NCBI RefSeq assembly: GCF_014212055.1
Contig: NZ_JACJVO010000008.1
Span: 62,001 to 126,000 of the forward strand
Direction of reading: 5' to 3'
From: Cohnella zeiphila
Lineage (GTDB): Bacteria > Bacillota > Bacilli > Paenibacillales > Paenibacillaceae
DNA: 64,000 bases
Part shown: piece after piece, positions 16,662-25,428 of the stretch
How positions within the stretch are numbered: position 1 is the first letter of the stretch
Layout: every line of letters begins with the position of its first letter
Notes under the pieces: generated by a model
The model's database searches: none
Told to the model about the DNA's origin: nothing
Seen by the model: the letters and a program-made list of their open reading frames with translations, nothing else
Program-made: the position numbers and the translations under genes

Positions 16662-16697
16662 GGAAACGCCGCCTCTTCCCGCTCGTATTCGAGCTTG

Positions 16698-16727
16698 AAC
16701 TCCGACCGTGCACAGGTCGGAGTTTTT
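16698..16727 (+). terminator. Terminator (variant of GACC..GGTC family)
   Basis: Stem AACTCCGACC (16698-16707) / GGTCGGAGTT (16715-16724), loop GTGCACA, then T's. It ends the phosphoesterase operon; the kinase gene on the other strand ends two bases later, so it may serve both directions. Confidence 0.88.
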
Positions 16728-16728
16728 G

Positions 16729-17877
16729 TCATCCGCTCCAACTCGGACCGAGAGTATCGGAAGAAGGCACCGGCAAATAAACGGTAAACGTCGTACCGCG
16801 GTCAGGCTCGCTCGCGACGCGAATGAACCCGCCGTGGGCTCTGACAAAATGATGCGCGATCGATAACCCGAGCCCGGTTCCGCCTGAGTGCCGCGAACGA
16901 GCTTTCTCCACGCGATAAAAACGATCGAAAAGATGGGTCAGCTCTTCAGCCGGAATACCGATGCCGGTGTCCGTCACCGAGAAACATGCATAGCGCGCGT
17001 TCCGCTCCAGGACCTTTTCTTCCAAGACAACCGAAATCTTTCCGCCCTTCGGCGTGTAGCGGATCGCATTCGTCAGCAAATTGATGAACACCTGCGTGAT
17101 CCGTCTTGCGTCGGCCGTCACCGTTACCGGCCTCGCGTTCGACCGGAAGCTCATTTCCAGTCCGTTCTCCTCGGCCTCCATTCTCACATCCTCGACGACT
17201 TGTTCCAGCCTTGCCGACAGATCGAGCGGTTTGCAATCCAGGGCCAACCGGCCTGCCTCGGCTAAAGATAAGACATGAAGATCTTCCACCAGCAGGCCTA
17301 AGCGGATCACTTCGTCATGGAGCCGAAGCAGCATTTCCGGAGGGACGTACTGGCCGGTCTGTTGAGCATTTTCCAATCTCAGCTGCATGATGGACAGCGG
17401 AGTCCGAAGCTCGTGAGCGACATCGGCTACCAACCGCCTGCGTGCGTCCTCGGCTTCCCGGAGGCGAAGCGTCATGTCGTTGAATGTCCGGATGACTATC
17501 CCGTATTCGTCTTTTGACCGTACGGGGACGTTCACGTCCAGATCCCCCCGCGCGACGCGTTCGATAGCGGCAACGAGCTTGCGAAGCGGGATCGTGAGCA
17601 GCCCCGAAATCCATAAACTGAAGAACAGGCCGATTGCGATAAAAAACAGCCAATTTCCCAGCAGAAATCTCTGCATTTTGACCGAAACGTAAGATTTCAG
17701 GATCTCGATCTGTTCCCCGGGCGATGCGTTCAAATAAGATGCGCCGACTTCTTCCTTACGAAATTGATCGAACAAAGATTCCATATAAACCTGTTTGGTT
17801 ACGACATGAGCGCCGCCGATCAGAAGGACGAGCAGCCCCATCCAGACAAATACTTTTTGGCTTACCGTGAGCGTCAT
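16729..17877 (-). CDS. Sensor histidine kinase (OmpR-partner type)
   Basis: A 382-residue kinase: membrane helices at about 9-27 and 71-93 flank a very short (about 43-residue) external segment, followed by HAMP (94-146), the phospho-acceptor helix VAHELRTPLS (His155) and an ATPase domain with NLLTNAIRYTPKGG, DTGIGIP, FDRFYRVEKAR and GGTGLGL. Such a short external loop suggests sensing within or at the membrane, as in antibiotic or cell-envelope stress kinases. Its start overlaps the stop of the response regulator gene by four bases. It is divergent from the VOC/MMPL pair, its probable target. Confidence 0.93.
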   Translation of the reverse strand: MTLTVSQKVFVWMGLLVLLIGGAHVVTKQVYMESLFDQFRKEEVGASYLNASPGEQIEILKSYVSVKMQRFLLGNWLFFIAIGLFFSLWISGLLTIPLRKLVAAIERVARGDLDVNVPVRSKDEYGIVIRTFNDMTLRLREAEDARRRLVADVAHELRTPLSIMQLRLENAQQTGQYVPPEMLLRLHDEVIRLGLLVEDLHVLSLAEAGRLALDCKPLDLSARLEQVVEDVRMEAEENGLEMSFRSNARPVTVTADARRITQVFINLLTNAIRYTPKGGKISVVLEEKVLERNARYACFSVTDTGIGIPAEELTHLFDRFYRVEKARSRHSGGTGLGLSIAHHFVRAHGGFIRVASEPDRGTTFTVYLPVPSSDTLGPSWSG

Positions 17878-18611
17878 GATTGTTCACCGAACCGGTAACC
17901 GAAACCGTATACCGTCTGAATATAACGGGGATTGGCCGGATCGTCCCCCAGCTTGCGGCGAAGATTCCGGATGTGGGAATCCATCGTTCTTTCGTACCCC
18001 ATGTATTCGTCCGCCAATGCGGCTTTTAATAATTGCAGGCGGCTAAAAACCATACCGGGACGCGCAGCCAACGTGTACAAGATTTTGAATTCCGTCGGCG
18101 TCAGTTGGATCTCCCGGCCGTCCTTGCATACCTGACATTTGGCCTCGGAGATGATCAGGTTGTCTCTCTCCAGGAACGTCGGCCTGTCTTCAGGCCCGCG
18201 CAGGCGGCGAAGCAAAGCCCGGAGGCGCGAAGCGAGCTCGCGCAAGCTGAACGGCTTCGTCAAATAATCGTCCGCACCGATCTCCAGACCGACGATTTTA
18301 TCCGATTCATCCGACCGGGCCGTGACCATAATAATGCCGCAATTCGAGGTTTGCCTTAATTCGCGGCAAACGTCGATGCCGCTTTTCTCGGGGAGCATCC
18401 AATCAAGCACGACGAGATCGGGCCGTTCGGACCGGGCAATCGCGAGCGCCTCCTTGCCGGTAACGGCCGTCAACACCCGAAACCCTTCACGTTGCAGAAA
18501 AGCGTGCATCTCCTCAAGCATGCCCGGTTCGTCCTCTACAAGCAGCAATTTCGGTTCCAAACTCCTCACATCTTTCCCGTTTAGTTTGCTTCCGGTGCAA
18601 GAATCCGGCAT
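17874..18611 (-). CDS. OmpR-family response regulator
   Basis: Receiver domain with LLLVEDEP, phospho-acceptor Asp70 in VVLDWMLPEKSG and YLTKPF, then a winged-helix DNA-binding domain with LTPTEFKILYTLA and the C-terminal RYIQTVYGFGYRF. The ATG at 18611 gives 245 residues, but a TATAAT -10 only eight to thirteen bases upstream would make it nearly leaderless; the in-frame GTG at 18569, next to GTGAGGAG, or a TTG just after it may be the real start, since the fold begins at EPKLLLVEDE. Partner of the adjacent kinase. Confidence 0.9.
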   Translation of the reverse strand: MPDSCTGSKLNGKDVRSLEPKLLLVEDEPGMLEEMHAFLQREGFRVLTAVTGKEALAIARSERPDLVVLDWMLPEKSGIDVCRELRQTSNCGIIMVTARSDESDKIVGLEIGADDYLTKPFSLRELASRLRALLRRLRGPEDRPTFLERDNLIISEAKCQVCKDGREIQLTPTEFKILYTLAARPGMVFSRLQLLKAALADEYMGYERTMDSHIRNLRRKLGDDPANPRYIQTVYGFGYRFGEQS

Positions 18612-18622
18612 CGCTTCCCCAA

Positions 18623-18651
18623 ATTATAGCGTGACTTCATATACTCTTGAA
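18623..18651 (-). promoter_or_regulatory. Putative promoter of the two-component operon
   Basis: On the minus strand TATAAT (18623-18628) is preceded at 17 bases by TTCAAG (18646-18651). The -10 is a consensus match, the -35 only partial. It reads towards the response regulator gene. Confidence 0.5.
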
Positions 18652-18868
18652 GAAGTCCACGCAAAAAGAGGAAGACCTGCATAAGTTCTCGACATTTATT
18701 GTTTAAACTGACTGTGAAATGAGGGAGCCAGCCGCGAGAAGCATCAATCTTATTTTAACGAAAGCGAGGATTCCAGGATGAGCAACCTATCTTTAAACCG
18801 CAGCGATCCCGAAGAAGGGGGCATCGCTCGATTGCCGCCTTCTCTTCGAATTCGCAGCGCGGGCCGAA

Positions 18869-19042
18869 TTGAGTTTTGACCGCATTCTGCTGGTCTTTCT
18901 GCTCCTTATCGCCTCCGGAGTTTCGCTGTATCTGGTTGCGCGCGATTATGAGAACAGAACGCATTGGGTTCGATTCGTTGTGGTGGCTTTGTACGGAATG
19001 TCCGGAATCCTGGTTCTCGTTATTATCTTTCCAAGAAAATAG
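18869..19042 (+). CDS. Small two-helix membrane protein
   Basis: An open frame reads from a TTG at 18869 to TAG at 19042 (57 residues): LSFDRILLVFLLLIASGVS, a polar linker ARDYENRTHWVR, then VVVALYGMSGILVLVIIFPRK. Two clear membrane helices with a basic C-terminal end resemble small membrane proteins encoded beside efflux pumps. The start is uncertain because no good ribosome site precedes the TTG. It ends 14 bases before the VOC gene, whose ribosome site follows directly, so co-transcription is likely. Confidence 0.55.
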   Translation: MSFDRILLVFLLLIASGVSLYLVARDYENRTHWVRFVVVALYGMSGILVLVIIFPRK

Positions 19043-19056
19043 AAGGAGGAGAAAGA

Positions 19057-19440
19057 ATGGCCCCAATCCGAGTACGTTACATTGTCGACGATGTAGAGGC
19101 GACGATCGCATTTTACACGCAGCATCTTGATTTCATTGTCAAAGCACATCCGGCGCCCGGTTTTGCTATTTTGCAGCGAGGAGGCTTGAACCTTCTTGTG
19201 AATGCCAAGAACGGTCCGGGCGGAGCCGCTCAGGCGATGCCCGACGGGCAAAAGCCGGAGCCCGGCGGCTGGAACCGGATTCAGATCGAGGTCGACGACC
19301 TGGACGGCTTTGTCGAGACCCTGCGTAGTGCTGGCCTGCGCTTCCGCAATGAGATCGTCACGGGATTCGGCGGGAAGCAGATCTTGCTGGACGACCCGGC
19401 AGGCAATCCTATCGAGCTCTTCGAGGCTTCAAGCAGATGA
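19057..19440 (+). CDS. VOC family (glyoxalase/bleomycin-resistance fold) protein
   Basis: A 127-residue protein with GAAGGAGGAG before its ATG. It shows the paired beta-alpha-beta modules of the VOC superfamily: VRYIVDDVEATIAFYTQHLDF at the start and a second module ending LLDDPAGNPIELFEA, which carries the usual metal-ligand Glu. Members are lyases, dioxygenases or drug-binding resistance proteins. Its stop overlaps an upstream ATG of the MMPL gene, and the divergent two-component system suggests joint induction with the transporter. Confidence 0.9.
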   Translation: MAPIRVRYIVDDVEATIAFYTQHLDFIVKAHPAPGFAILQRGGLNLLVNAKNGPGGAAQAMPDGQKPEPGGWNRIQIEVDDLDGFVETLRSAGLRFRNEIVTGFGGKQILLDDPAGNPIELFEASSR

Positions 19441-19460
19441 CGGAAAAAAGGAGAGTCGGC

Positions 19461-21701
19461 ATGAAAGAGCGATTTGGAATCGGGAAATGGGTGGCAGGCC
19501 CAACGACCCGGTGGGTTACTTTGCTTATCTGGATAGCCGCAGCATGGCTGTTAAACACGCTGGCGCCTCCCATCGGCAAAGAAGTCGTGAATAATGCTCC
19601 CCCATTGGCCGACGACAGGCCATCCGTGCAAGCGCGCGAATTGGTTGCGAGAGAGTATCCGAACGCGGAAGAGGCTTCCGCCTTGTTCGTGTGGCACCGC
19701 CAAGGAGGACTGACCGATACCGATCTGCAGCGCATCCAACAATTTACCGAAAGATTATCGACGCATCCCGTACCGTATCAGACATCCGTAACGCCATTGT
19801 ATCAAATGCCGCTTCAGGCTTTGAAAGCGAAGCTTTCGGAGGACGGCAGCGCCATCGTCTCGCCGGTTTTCTTCAGTAAAAGCGCGCAATCGAACGAGTG
19901 GAAGCAAGGCGTGGATCAAGCGAAAGAAGAGGCGGCCGGCTTGTTCGGTTCGGATCCGTTCGCCGTCGCCGTCGATTCTCCGGCCGACTTGAACGCAAGA
20001 GTTACCGGTCCGGTCGGCATCCAGATCGATGCAGCCGGAGTATTCGGGCAGGCCGACAAAACGTTGCTCATCGGTACCGTACTTCTTGTGCTCGTGCTGC
20101 TGCTGCTCATTTACCGCTCGCCGATTCTGGCGATGATCCCGCTGGTTGCCGTAGGCACCGCCTACTTCGTCATCAGTCCGATTTTGGGCTGGATGGTGCA
20201 CAGCGGCATGATAACGGTGGAAAAGCAAGGAACCAATATCATGACGGTATTGTTGTTCGGCGCCGGTACGGATTATTGCTTGTTCCTCATTTACCGGTTC
20301 CGTCAACTGCTCAAGACCGAACCGGACAAGGGCAAGGCGCTCCGCGGCGCCATTGCCGGATCGTCGGGCGCGATCGCGATGAGCGGTTTGACCGTCATTC
20401 TCTCGCTCTTTACGATGATCGTAGCGGAGTACGGTTCGTTCCGCCTGCTCGCCGCACCGTTTGGGATTTCCATCTTCATGATGGGACTGGCCAGCTTGAC
20501 GCTCGTACCTGCTTTGCTCGCCATAATGGGGCGCGCTTCCTTCTGGCCGTTCATTCCGAGGACGCCGGGCATGCCGGCCGAACGAACCAAGCTGAACGGA
20601 CATCTTGCCGAAACTTCGAACAAGCCTTCGCGTCCATTTATCGGCTCTCTTGTCGTTCGTCGGCCTTGGACCATTTTGATCCTGACCTGCCTGGTGCTAG
20701 GCCTATTTGCCGCATTCGCGACTCAGATCAAGTTCACGTTCGATAAGCTGGCCATGTTCCCCAAATCGATGGCATCCATGGAAGGATTCGACATCATCGG
20801 CGAGCAGTTCTCGCCGGGCGAACTCGCTCCCGTCAAAGTGCTCGTGGATACCGGAGGCAAGGATCGGGACGTCGCACAGGCTTTGGCCTCGCTTCCTTAC
20901 GTGGCGGAAGTATCCGAGCCGGCGGCCGGGCGAACGAATCCGGGACTGCTGGCGTATGACGTCTCCCTTAACCTAAACCCTTATTCGATGGAAGCGATGA
21001 ATCTCATTCCGAAGCTTCGTCAGACGGTTGAGGATGAGCTGAAGCAATTCGGCGACACGAGCGCTGCCCAGCATGTATGGATTTCCGGAGAGACGGCGGA
21101 GCAATATGACACGAAAGAAACCAACATACGGGATATGAGCATCATTCTGCCGCTGATCATTCTCGTGATCGCCTTTCTCCTCGTCGTATATCTGCGCTCC
21201 TTGATCGCCGCGGCCTACCTGATCGCAACCGTGCTGCTCTCGTATTTGTCGGCTTTGGGATTGGGGTGGATCGTCCTGCACGACTTCCTGGGCAAGGACG
21301 TGATTCAAGGTACGGTACCGCTATATTCGTTTGTATTTTTGATCGCGCTGGGCGAGGATTACAACATTTTCGTTATCTCTTCCATATGGCAAAAGAGCAA
21401 GCGCATGCCGTTGAAACAAGCGGTTTTGGAAGGTGTGGGGGAGACGGGATCGGTGATTACGTCGGCAGGCCTCATTCTTGCGGGGACGTTCGCCGTACTG
21501 ACCACGATGCCGGTTCAGTTGATGCTGCAGATGGGAGTCATTACCGCGCTCGGGATTCTGCTCGATACTTTTGTTGTGCGTCCTCTCCTTGTGCCGGCCA
21601 TTACGCTGATCGCGGGCAAGTGGAGTTTCTGGCCCGGACGCCGAAACTCCGGTTTAGAAGCCGGTTCATCGTCTATCGATAAGCCATTCGAGGCAGGCTG
21701 A
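19461..21701 (+). CDS. MMPL/RND-family transporter (YdfJ-like)
   Basis: A 746-residue membrane protein. The ATG at 19461 is preferred because AAAGGAG lies seven bases upstream; an earlier in-frame ATG at 19437 has no such site. Two halves each contain a large extracytoplasmic loop and a bundle of about five helices, with GAGTDYCLFLIYRFRQ in the first and LGEDYNIFVISSIW in the second, the proton-relay segments of MMPL proteins. These export lipids or hydrophobic compounds. In Bacillus a YdfJ-type MMPL is controlled by an adjacent two-component system, the arrangement seen here. Confidence 0.93.
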   Translation: MKERFGIGKWVAGPTTRWVTLLIWIAAAWLLNTLAPPIGKEVVNNAPPLADDRPSVQARELVAREYPNAEEASALFVWHRQGGLTDTDLQRIQQFTERLSTHPVPYQTSVTPLYQMPLQALKAKLSEDGSAIVSPVFFSKSAQSNEWKQGVDQAKEEAAGLFGSDPFAVAVDSPADLNARVTGPVGIQIDAAGVFGQADKTLLIGTVLLVLVLLLLIYRSPILAMIPLVAVGTAYFVISPILGWMVHSGMITVEKQGTNIMTVLLFGAGTDYCLFLIYRFRQLLKTEPDKGKALRGAIAGSSGAIAMSGLTVILSLFTMIVAEYGSFRLLAAPFGISIFMMGLASLTLVPALLAIMGRASFWPFIPRTPGMPAERTKLNGHLAETSNKPSRPFIGSLVVRRPWTILILTCLVLGLFAAFATQIKFTFDKLAMFPKSMASMEGFDIIGEQFSPGELAPVKVLVDTGGKDRDVAQALASLPYVAEVSEPAAGRTNPGLLAYDVSLNLNPYSMEAMNLIPKLRQTVEDELKQFGDTSAAQHVWISGETAEQYDTKETNIRDMSIILPLIILVIAFLLVVYLRSLIAAAYLIATVLLSYLSALGLGWIVLHDFLGKDVIQGTVPLYSFVFLIALGEDYNIFVISSIWQKSKRMPLKQAVLEGVGETGSVITSAGLILAGTFAVLTTMPVQLMLQMGVITALGILLDTFVVRPLLVPAITLIAGKWSFWPGRRNSGLEAGSSSIDKPFEAG

Positions 21702-21744
21702 CCGGCAAACCGGCGCGGGCGCGAGCCAGGTTCCCCGCCTTCAT

Positions 21745-21778
21745 AAAACTCTGACCGCGAGAGGTCGGAGTTTTTTTT
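21745..21778 (+). terminator. Terminator after MMPL gene (GACC..GGTC family variant)
   Basis: Stem AAAACTCTGACC (21745-21756) / GGTCGGAGTTTT (21763-21774) with loop GCGAGA and a long T run. Confidence 0.88.
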
Positions 21779-21897
21779 ATGCCGCAACTTCGGTCGCGGA
21801 TTTCTTATTTTCAAACACGAGTCTTTCTACCTATTTACATCATGACGATGGACACATATATTTATATTAAATTGGTAAGGAAGTAGGCGAACCGAAG

Positions 21898-21996
21898 TTG
21901 TATAACCCATTGCATAAAGGCATCCTTTATGCCCTCCCGATGAGTTTGGTCATGTGGGCAGGCATTGTAGCCGTAGTCGTTTGGGCAGTAAAGTAA
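21898..21996 (+). CDS. Candidate 32-residue membrane miniprotein
   Basis: An open frame from TTG (21898) to TAA (21994-21996) reads LYNPLHKGILYALPMSLVMW then AGIVAVVVWAVK: a short basic N-terminus and one long hydrophobic helix. AAGGAAG lies 12 bases upstream of the TTG, slightly far. A strong terminator overlaps the stop codon, supporting a real short transcription unit. I do not recognise a family. Confidence 0.45.
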   Translation: MYNPLHKGILYALPMSLVMWAGIVAVVVWAVK

Positions 21997-22032
21997 AACA
22001 CCGCCGGATCCTTTCCGAGCGGTGTTTTTTTT
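21996..22032 (+). terminator. Rho-independent terminator
   Basis: Stem AAACACCGC (21996-22004) / GCGGTGTTT (22019-22027) with an inner CGGA/TCCG hairpin and eight T's. Confidence 0.9.
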
Positions 22033-22096
22033 GTCGAATCGGCACGTTTCGCAAGCCCGGTCCGGATTGGCGACTTTTCCCGAAAACCGATATAGC

Positions 22097-22122
22097 AAAG
22101 CCGACCGTTCGCGGCCGGCTTT
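22097..22122. terminator. Hairpin at the 3' end of the 61-residue gene
   Basis: AAAGCCGACCG (22097-22107) pairs with CGGCCGGCTTT (22112-22122) around a TTCG-like loop, with a single A/G mismatch. It follows the minus-strand small gene and may terminate it, though the T tract is short. Confidence 0.6.
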
Positions 22123-22138
22123 CTGTTCATCAGGCGGG

Positions 22139-22324
22139 TTATTCTTCGTTCCTCACGATTACTTCGTCCAGCGAGGTATGAGCCTCGCGGTTCGCCGCAT
22201 CGGCGATATCCCGGTCGATTTTGCTTTTGCCTTGAATGTTCCCGGCCGCATCGGCCTGTCGGTTCAATTGTTCTTCAATTTGTCCGATGCCGTGCGCCTC
22301 TTGATGATTCCGGCTTGAACTCAA
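22139..22324 (-). CDS. Small hydrophilic protein of unknown function
   Basis: A 61-residue, strongly hydrophilic protein (MSSSRNHQEAHGIGQIEEQL at its start) rich in Asn, Gln, Asp and Glu, with no hydrophobic segment. The TTG start is convincing because GGAGGTGA sits eight bases upstream on the minus strand, and a hairpin follows the stop. It has the look of small spore- or stress-associated proteins in Bacilli, but I do not recognise the family. Confidence 0.6.
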   Translation of the reverse strand: MSSSRNHQEAHGIGQIEEQLNRQADAAGNIQGKSKIDRDIADAANREAHTSLDEVIVRNEE

Positions 22325-22482
22325 AATCTTCTCACCTCCGCTTGCCTCAGGTAGCGTTATTAATGTGCGTACCGGCTACGGATTTATTCATACCGTTTAA
22401 GATCCCCCTCATACCGAATACTCTCGGCCGCGCAACATAAGATGATACTGCGATAAGCTTATCCAACCGCGAGGTGGCGAGC

Positions 22483-24240
22483 GTGGGTCTCTTGGGAATG
22501 CTGCTCCGCATGTTCGGTATTTCCTCTCTCCGGAAAAGAATCGTGGTTTTCCTGGCGGCCGGTTTCCTGGTGTGCTCCATCCTCATGGCGACGGTCTCAT
22601 ATAACGCCATTTATACGATGCAGCAGAACAAAATCAAATCCTCCATGTCCTTCGATCTCTATCAGCAGTCGACGACGCTTACGCAAATCTACGGCAATCT
22701 GCTTCAGGTTACGCAGCAGCTGGCGCCGCAAGGCAACGTCGGCAACATGATGGAAGCCTACTTCTCGGCCGGCGATGTCTATGATCGGCATGTCCTATCG
22801 CTCGAGATTTCCTCCACGATCGGCATGATCACGTTCTCCAACCCGGCCATCGAGCTTGTGATGTATTATAGCTCTCAGAACGGACGGCCTACTTTCTCGA
22901 ATCTGCCGCTGCGTGAAAATTTCACCTTGCCGTCGTTGCCCAATCTGGCCGGCAACGGAGACATCCAGTATCAGGCGCCCCACCTGTCGATGTGCAGGTT
23001 CAGCGATGACCAGGTCGTCTCGGTGACGCGCACGATCGCTTTCTCGGACGGAACCGAGCAGGTGATCTATGTCGAGGCGAAGACGGATATCGCGGCGGAC
23101 ATGGATACCTTGTCCTCCAGCATGAGAATGCCGTATGTGCTGGTTCTCGCCGATCCGGAGGGGAAGGTTGCCTACAGCAGCGATTCAAACGTTTATCCCG
23201 CCGGCCGGCATTTGAGCTTGACCGGGAATTCGGGTACGACCGGCGGATACGTCTGGAACCGGATGAAGAGCGATTACGATTACGACGCCATCCTCCTGCT
23301 TCCCGTCTCCAGCTACAATCACGAACTTTACGCATGGAAAAATCATATGTTTTTAATACTGGGCATCGCTCTTCTCGTGATGCTGTCCATTGCTCTGCTG
23401 CTGCTGAGGCTGATCAACCGGCCGCTTCACGTCTTCGAGGCGGAGATGGAGGCTCTCGGAAAAGGGCACCTGGGCGCCATGCACTACCGGACCGGCATAT
23501 CGGAATTCGATAAGCTGTTCGATCAATTTAATAAGATGAAGCAGCAGATTCAGCAGCTGCTGATCGATGTGGAAGACAAGGAAAAGCGGCGCCATCAGCT
23601 CGAGATCGAGAAGCTGGCTTATCAGATCAACCCCCATTTCTTAATGAATGCGCTCAATTCGGTGCGCTGGCTCGCGATCCTGAATCGGCAGACGGAGATC
23701 GACAAGCTCGTCACGTCCTTTATCTTTTTGCTTAGCTACAATTTAGGCAAATCGCAGGAGCCGGCTACGCTACGAACGGAACTGAAGGTCATGCGCGCCT
23801 ATCTGGATGTTCAGCAGATGCGGTACGACTTCGAGGTCCAACTGGACGTGGAGGAGGGCGGCTATCTGGATCGCCCCGTCGCCCGGTTCATTCTCCAGCC
23901 CATTGTCGAGAATGCGGTCTGTCACGGCCTGAACGAGAACGGAAAGCTGAAGATCGGCATCTCGCCCGACGAGACGTCCCGGACCGTCACCATCGTGATC
24001 AGCGATGACGGCAAGGGATTGAGCCCGGCGACACTGGCGCTGCTGCAGCCGGAAGCGGCGGATTCGCGGCAGATGGGCCGGGGGATCGGGCTGCGCTATG
24101 TCCGAAGCATGCTGGAATCCTTCTATGGAGACAAGGCTCGTCTGCAGATCGACAGCAAGCCGCGCCACGGCACGACCGTGACGATGCAACTTCCCTTTGG
24201 AAAGGAGGAGCCGCGTGATCCGAGTTTTGATCGTCGATGA
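22483..24240 (+). CDS. YesM-type sensor histidine kinase (carbohydrate)
   Basis: A 585-residue kinase beginning at GTG 22483, seven bases after GAGGTGG (another GTG at 22474 overlaps that site). Helices at about 15-38 and 285-305 bracket a 250-residue extracellular sensor domain; a HAMP segment follows, then the His_kinase module with YQINPHFLMNALNSVRW and an ATPase with QPIVENAVCHGL and GRGIGLRYV. YesM/LytS-type kinases sense sugar availability through the external domain and partner binding proteins. The next gene, its response regulator, overlaps the 3' end by 26 bases. Confidence 0.93.
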   Translation: MGLLGMLLRMFGISSLRKRIVVFLAAGFLVCSILMATVSYNAIYTMQQNKIKSSMSFDLYQQSTTLTQIYGNLLQVTQQLAPQGNVGNMMEAYFSAGDVYDRHVLSLEISSTIGMITFSNPAIELVMYYSSQNGRPTFSNLPLRENFTLPSLPNLAGNGDIQYQAPHLSMCRFSDDQVVSVTRTIAFSDGTEQVIYVEAKTDIAADMDTLSSSMRMPYVLVLADPEGKVAYSSDSNVYPAGRHLSLTGNSGTTGGYVWNRMKSDYDYDAILLLPVSSYNHELYAWKNHMFLILGIALLVMLSIALLLLRLINRPLHVFEAEMEALGKGHLGAMHYRTGISEFDKLFDQFNKMKQQIQQLLIDVEDKEKRRHQLEIEKLAYQINPHFLMNALNSVRWLAILNRQTEIDKLVTSFIFLLSYNLGKSQEPATLRTELKVMRAYLDVQQMRYDFEVQLDVEEGGYLDRPVARFILQPIVENAVCHGLNENGKLKIGISPDETSRTVTIVISDDGKGLSPATLALLQPEAADSRQMGRGIGLRYVRSMLESFYGDKARLQIDSKPRHGTTVTMQLPFGKEEPRDPSFDRR

Positions 24241-25303
24241 CGATAAGCTTGCGCGCAAAGGCCTGATCTCGATAATGCCTTGGTCGGCCCATGGCATGGT
24301 CGTGGCCGGAGAAGCGGCCAACGGCGCCAAGGCGCTGGAATTCCTGGAGGAGCACGAGGTGGATCTCTTGTTCGTCGATCTCTCCATGCCCGTGATGTCG
24401 GGACTGGAACTGATTCAGGCCGCGCGCCGGCGGTACCCGAACCTGCGATCCGTCGTCCTTACCTTTCATGAAGAATTCGAGCATGTGCAGACGGCTTACC
24501 GGATGGGCGTTCTCGATTATATCTCCAAAGCGCGGATGGATGTGGAAGATAACGAGCAGATTCTGGGGCGAATCCGGCGGCAGCTGAAGGACGAAGAACT
24601 GCAGCCCCATCGGCAAGATCAGCCTGCTCGGCTCGTTCAGCGTGCTCCGACCCGTGCGGCCGCAGACAAGAACGCCCATGCCCGGGAGGAAGAGCAATGG
24701 CGCAGGCTGGAGCAGGACTGGCGCTCGCAATACTGGCTTTATAACGAAGCGATATTCCAGCGCTTGTGCGAGCGGACGATCGAATCGAATCCGCCCGTTC
24801 GCCGTCTGGAGGGGCTGTTCATGCGCGTGATCGCGCAGATCGAAGCCGCCGCCCGGCTGGGGACGGAGTTCTGGTCGGAAGCGGAGGACGTCCGGTCGGC
24901 GCTGGACTGGATTCGCCGTTATCGGGAGCAGATTTATGCTCAGATCGAACGCTCGGCGGATTTGACCAAGAACGCCGTCTGCATCCTCAAGGCCGTGACG
25001 TTCATCCGCGAGGAAGCGGCCAAGCCTCTGCATGCCGAGGACGTGGCCGAGCATGTGAGCATGAGCCGAAGCTATTTCAGCCAAATCTTCAAGAAGCTGA
25101 CTGGCACGACGTTTAACGATTATCTCAAGCAAGAGCGAATCCGGGCGGCGGAGAGGCTCTTGAGCGAGACCGAGAAGCCGGTCGCCTGGATCGCCAACGC
25201 GGTAGGGTATGGCGATCCGAAGTATTTCGCGCAGCTTTTCTATGAACAGACCCGGCTTCTGCCGTCCGAATTCCGCGCCCAACGTCGCAAGGGGGATCGT
25301 TGA
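24215..25303 (+). CDS. YesN-type AraC-family response regulator
   Basis: A 362-residue regulator; GTG at 24215 is chosen because AAAGGAGG lies just upstream and the fold begins VIRVLIVDDDKLARKG. Receiver domain with FVDLSMPVMSG (phospho-acceptor Asp) and a switch region that reads SKARM rather than the usual TKP-type ending; C-terminal AraC double helix-turn-helix with MSRSYFSQIFKKLTGTTFNDYL. The linker (residues 130-255) is less conserved. It would activate the downstream importer genes. Confidence 0.93.
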   Translation: MIRVLIVDDDKLARKGLISIMPWSAHGMVVAGEAANGAKALEFLEEHEVDLLFVDLSMPVMSGLELIQAARRRYPNLRSVVLTFHEEFEHVQTAYRMGVLDYISKARMDVEDNEQILGRIRRQLKDEELQPHRQDQPARLVQRAPTRAAADKNAHAREEEQWRRLEQDWRSQYWLYNEAIFQRLCERTIESNPPVRRLEGLFMRVIAQIEAAARLGTEFWSEAEDVRSALDWIRRYREQIYAQIERSADLTKNAVCILKAVTFIREEAAKPLHAEDVAEHVSMSRSYFSQIFKKLTGTTFNDYLKQERIRAAERLLSETEKPVAWIANAVGYGDPKYFAQLFYEQTRLLPSEFRAQRRKGDR

Positions 25304-25428
25304 TCGCCGCATATCGAACAAATGTCTGCCCACGGCTGAAATGATCGATAAACGCGCATCATCCTTATGCCTTTTTGGAAGCGCATCCACTATACAATGG
25401 GAGCGAATAAACAAGGGGAGGGATTGCG

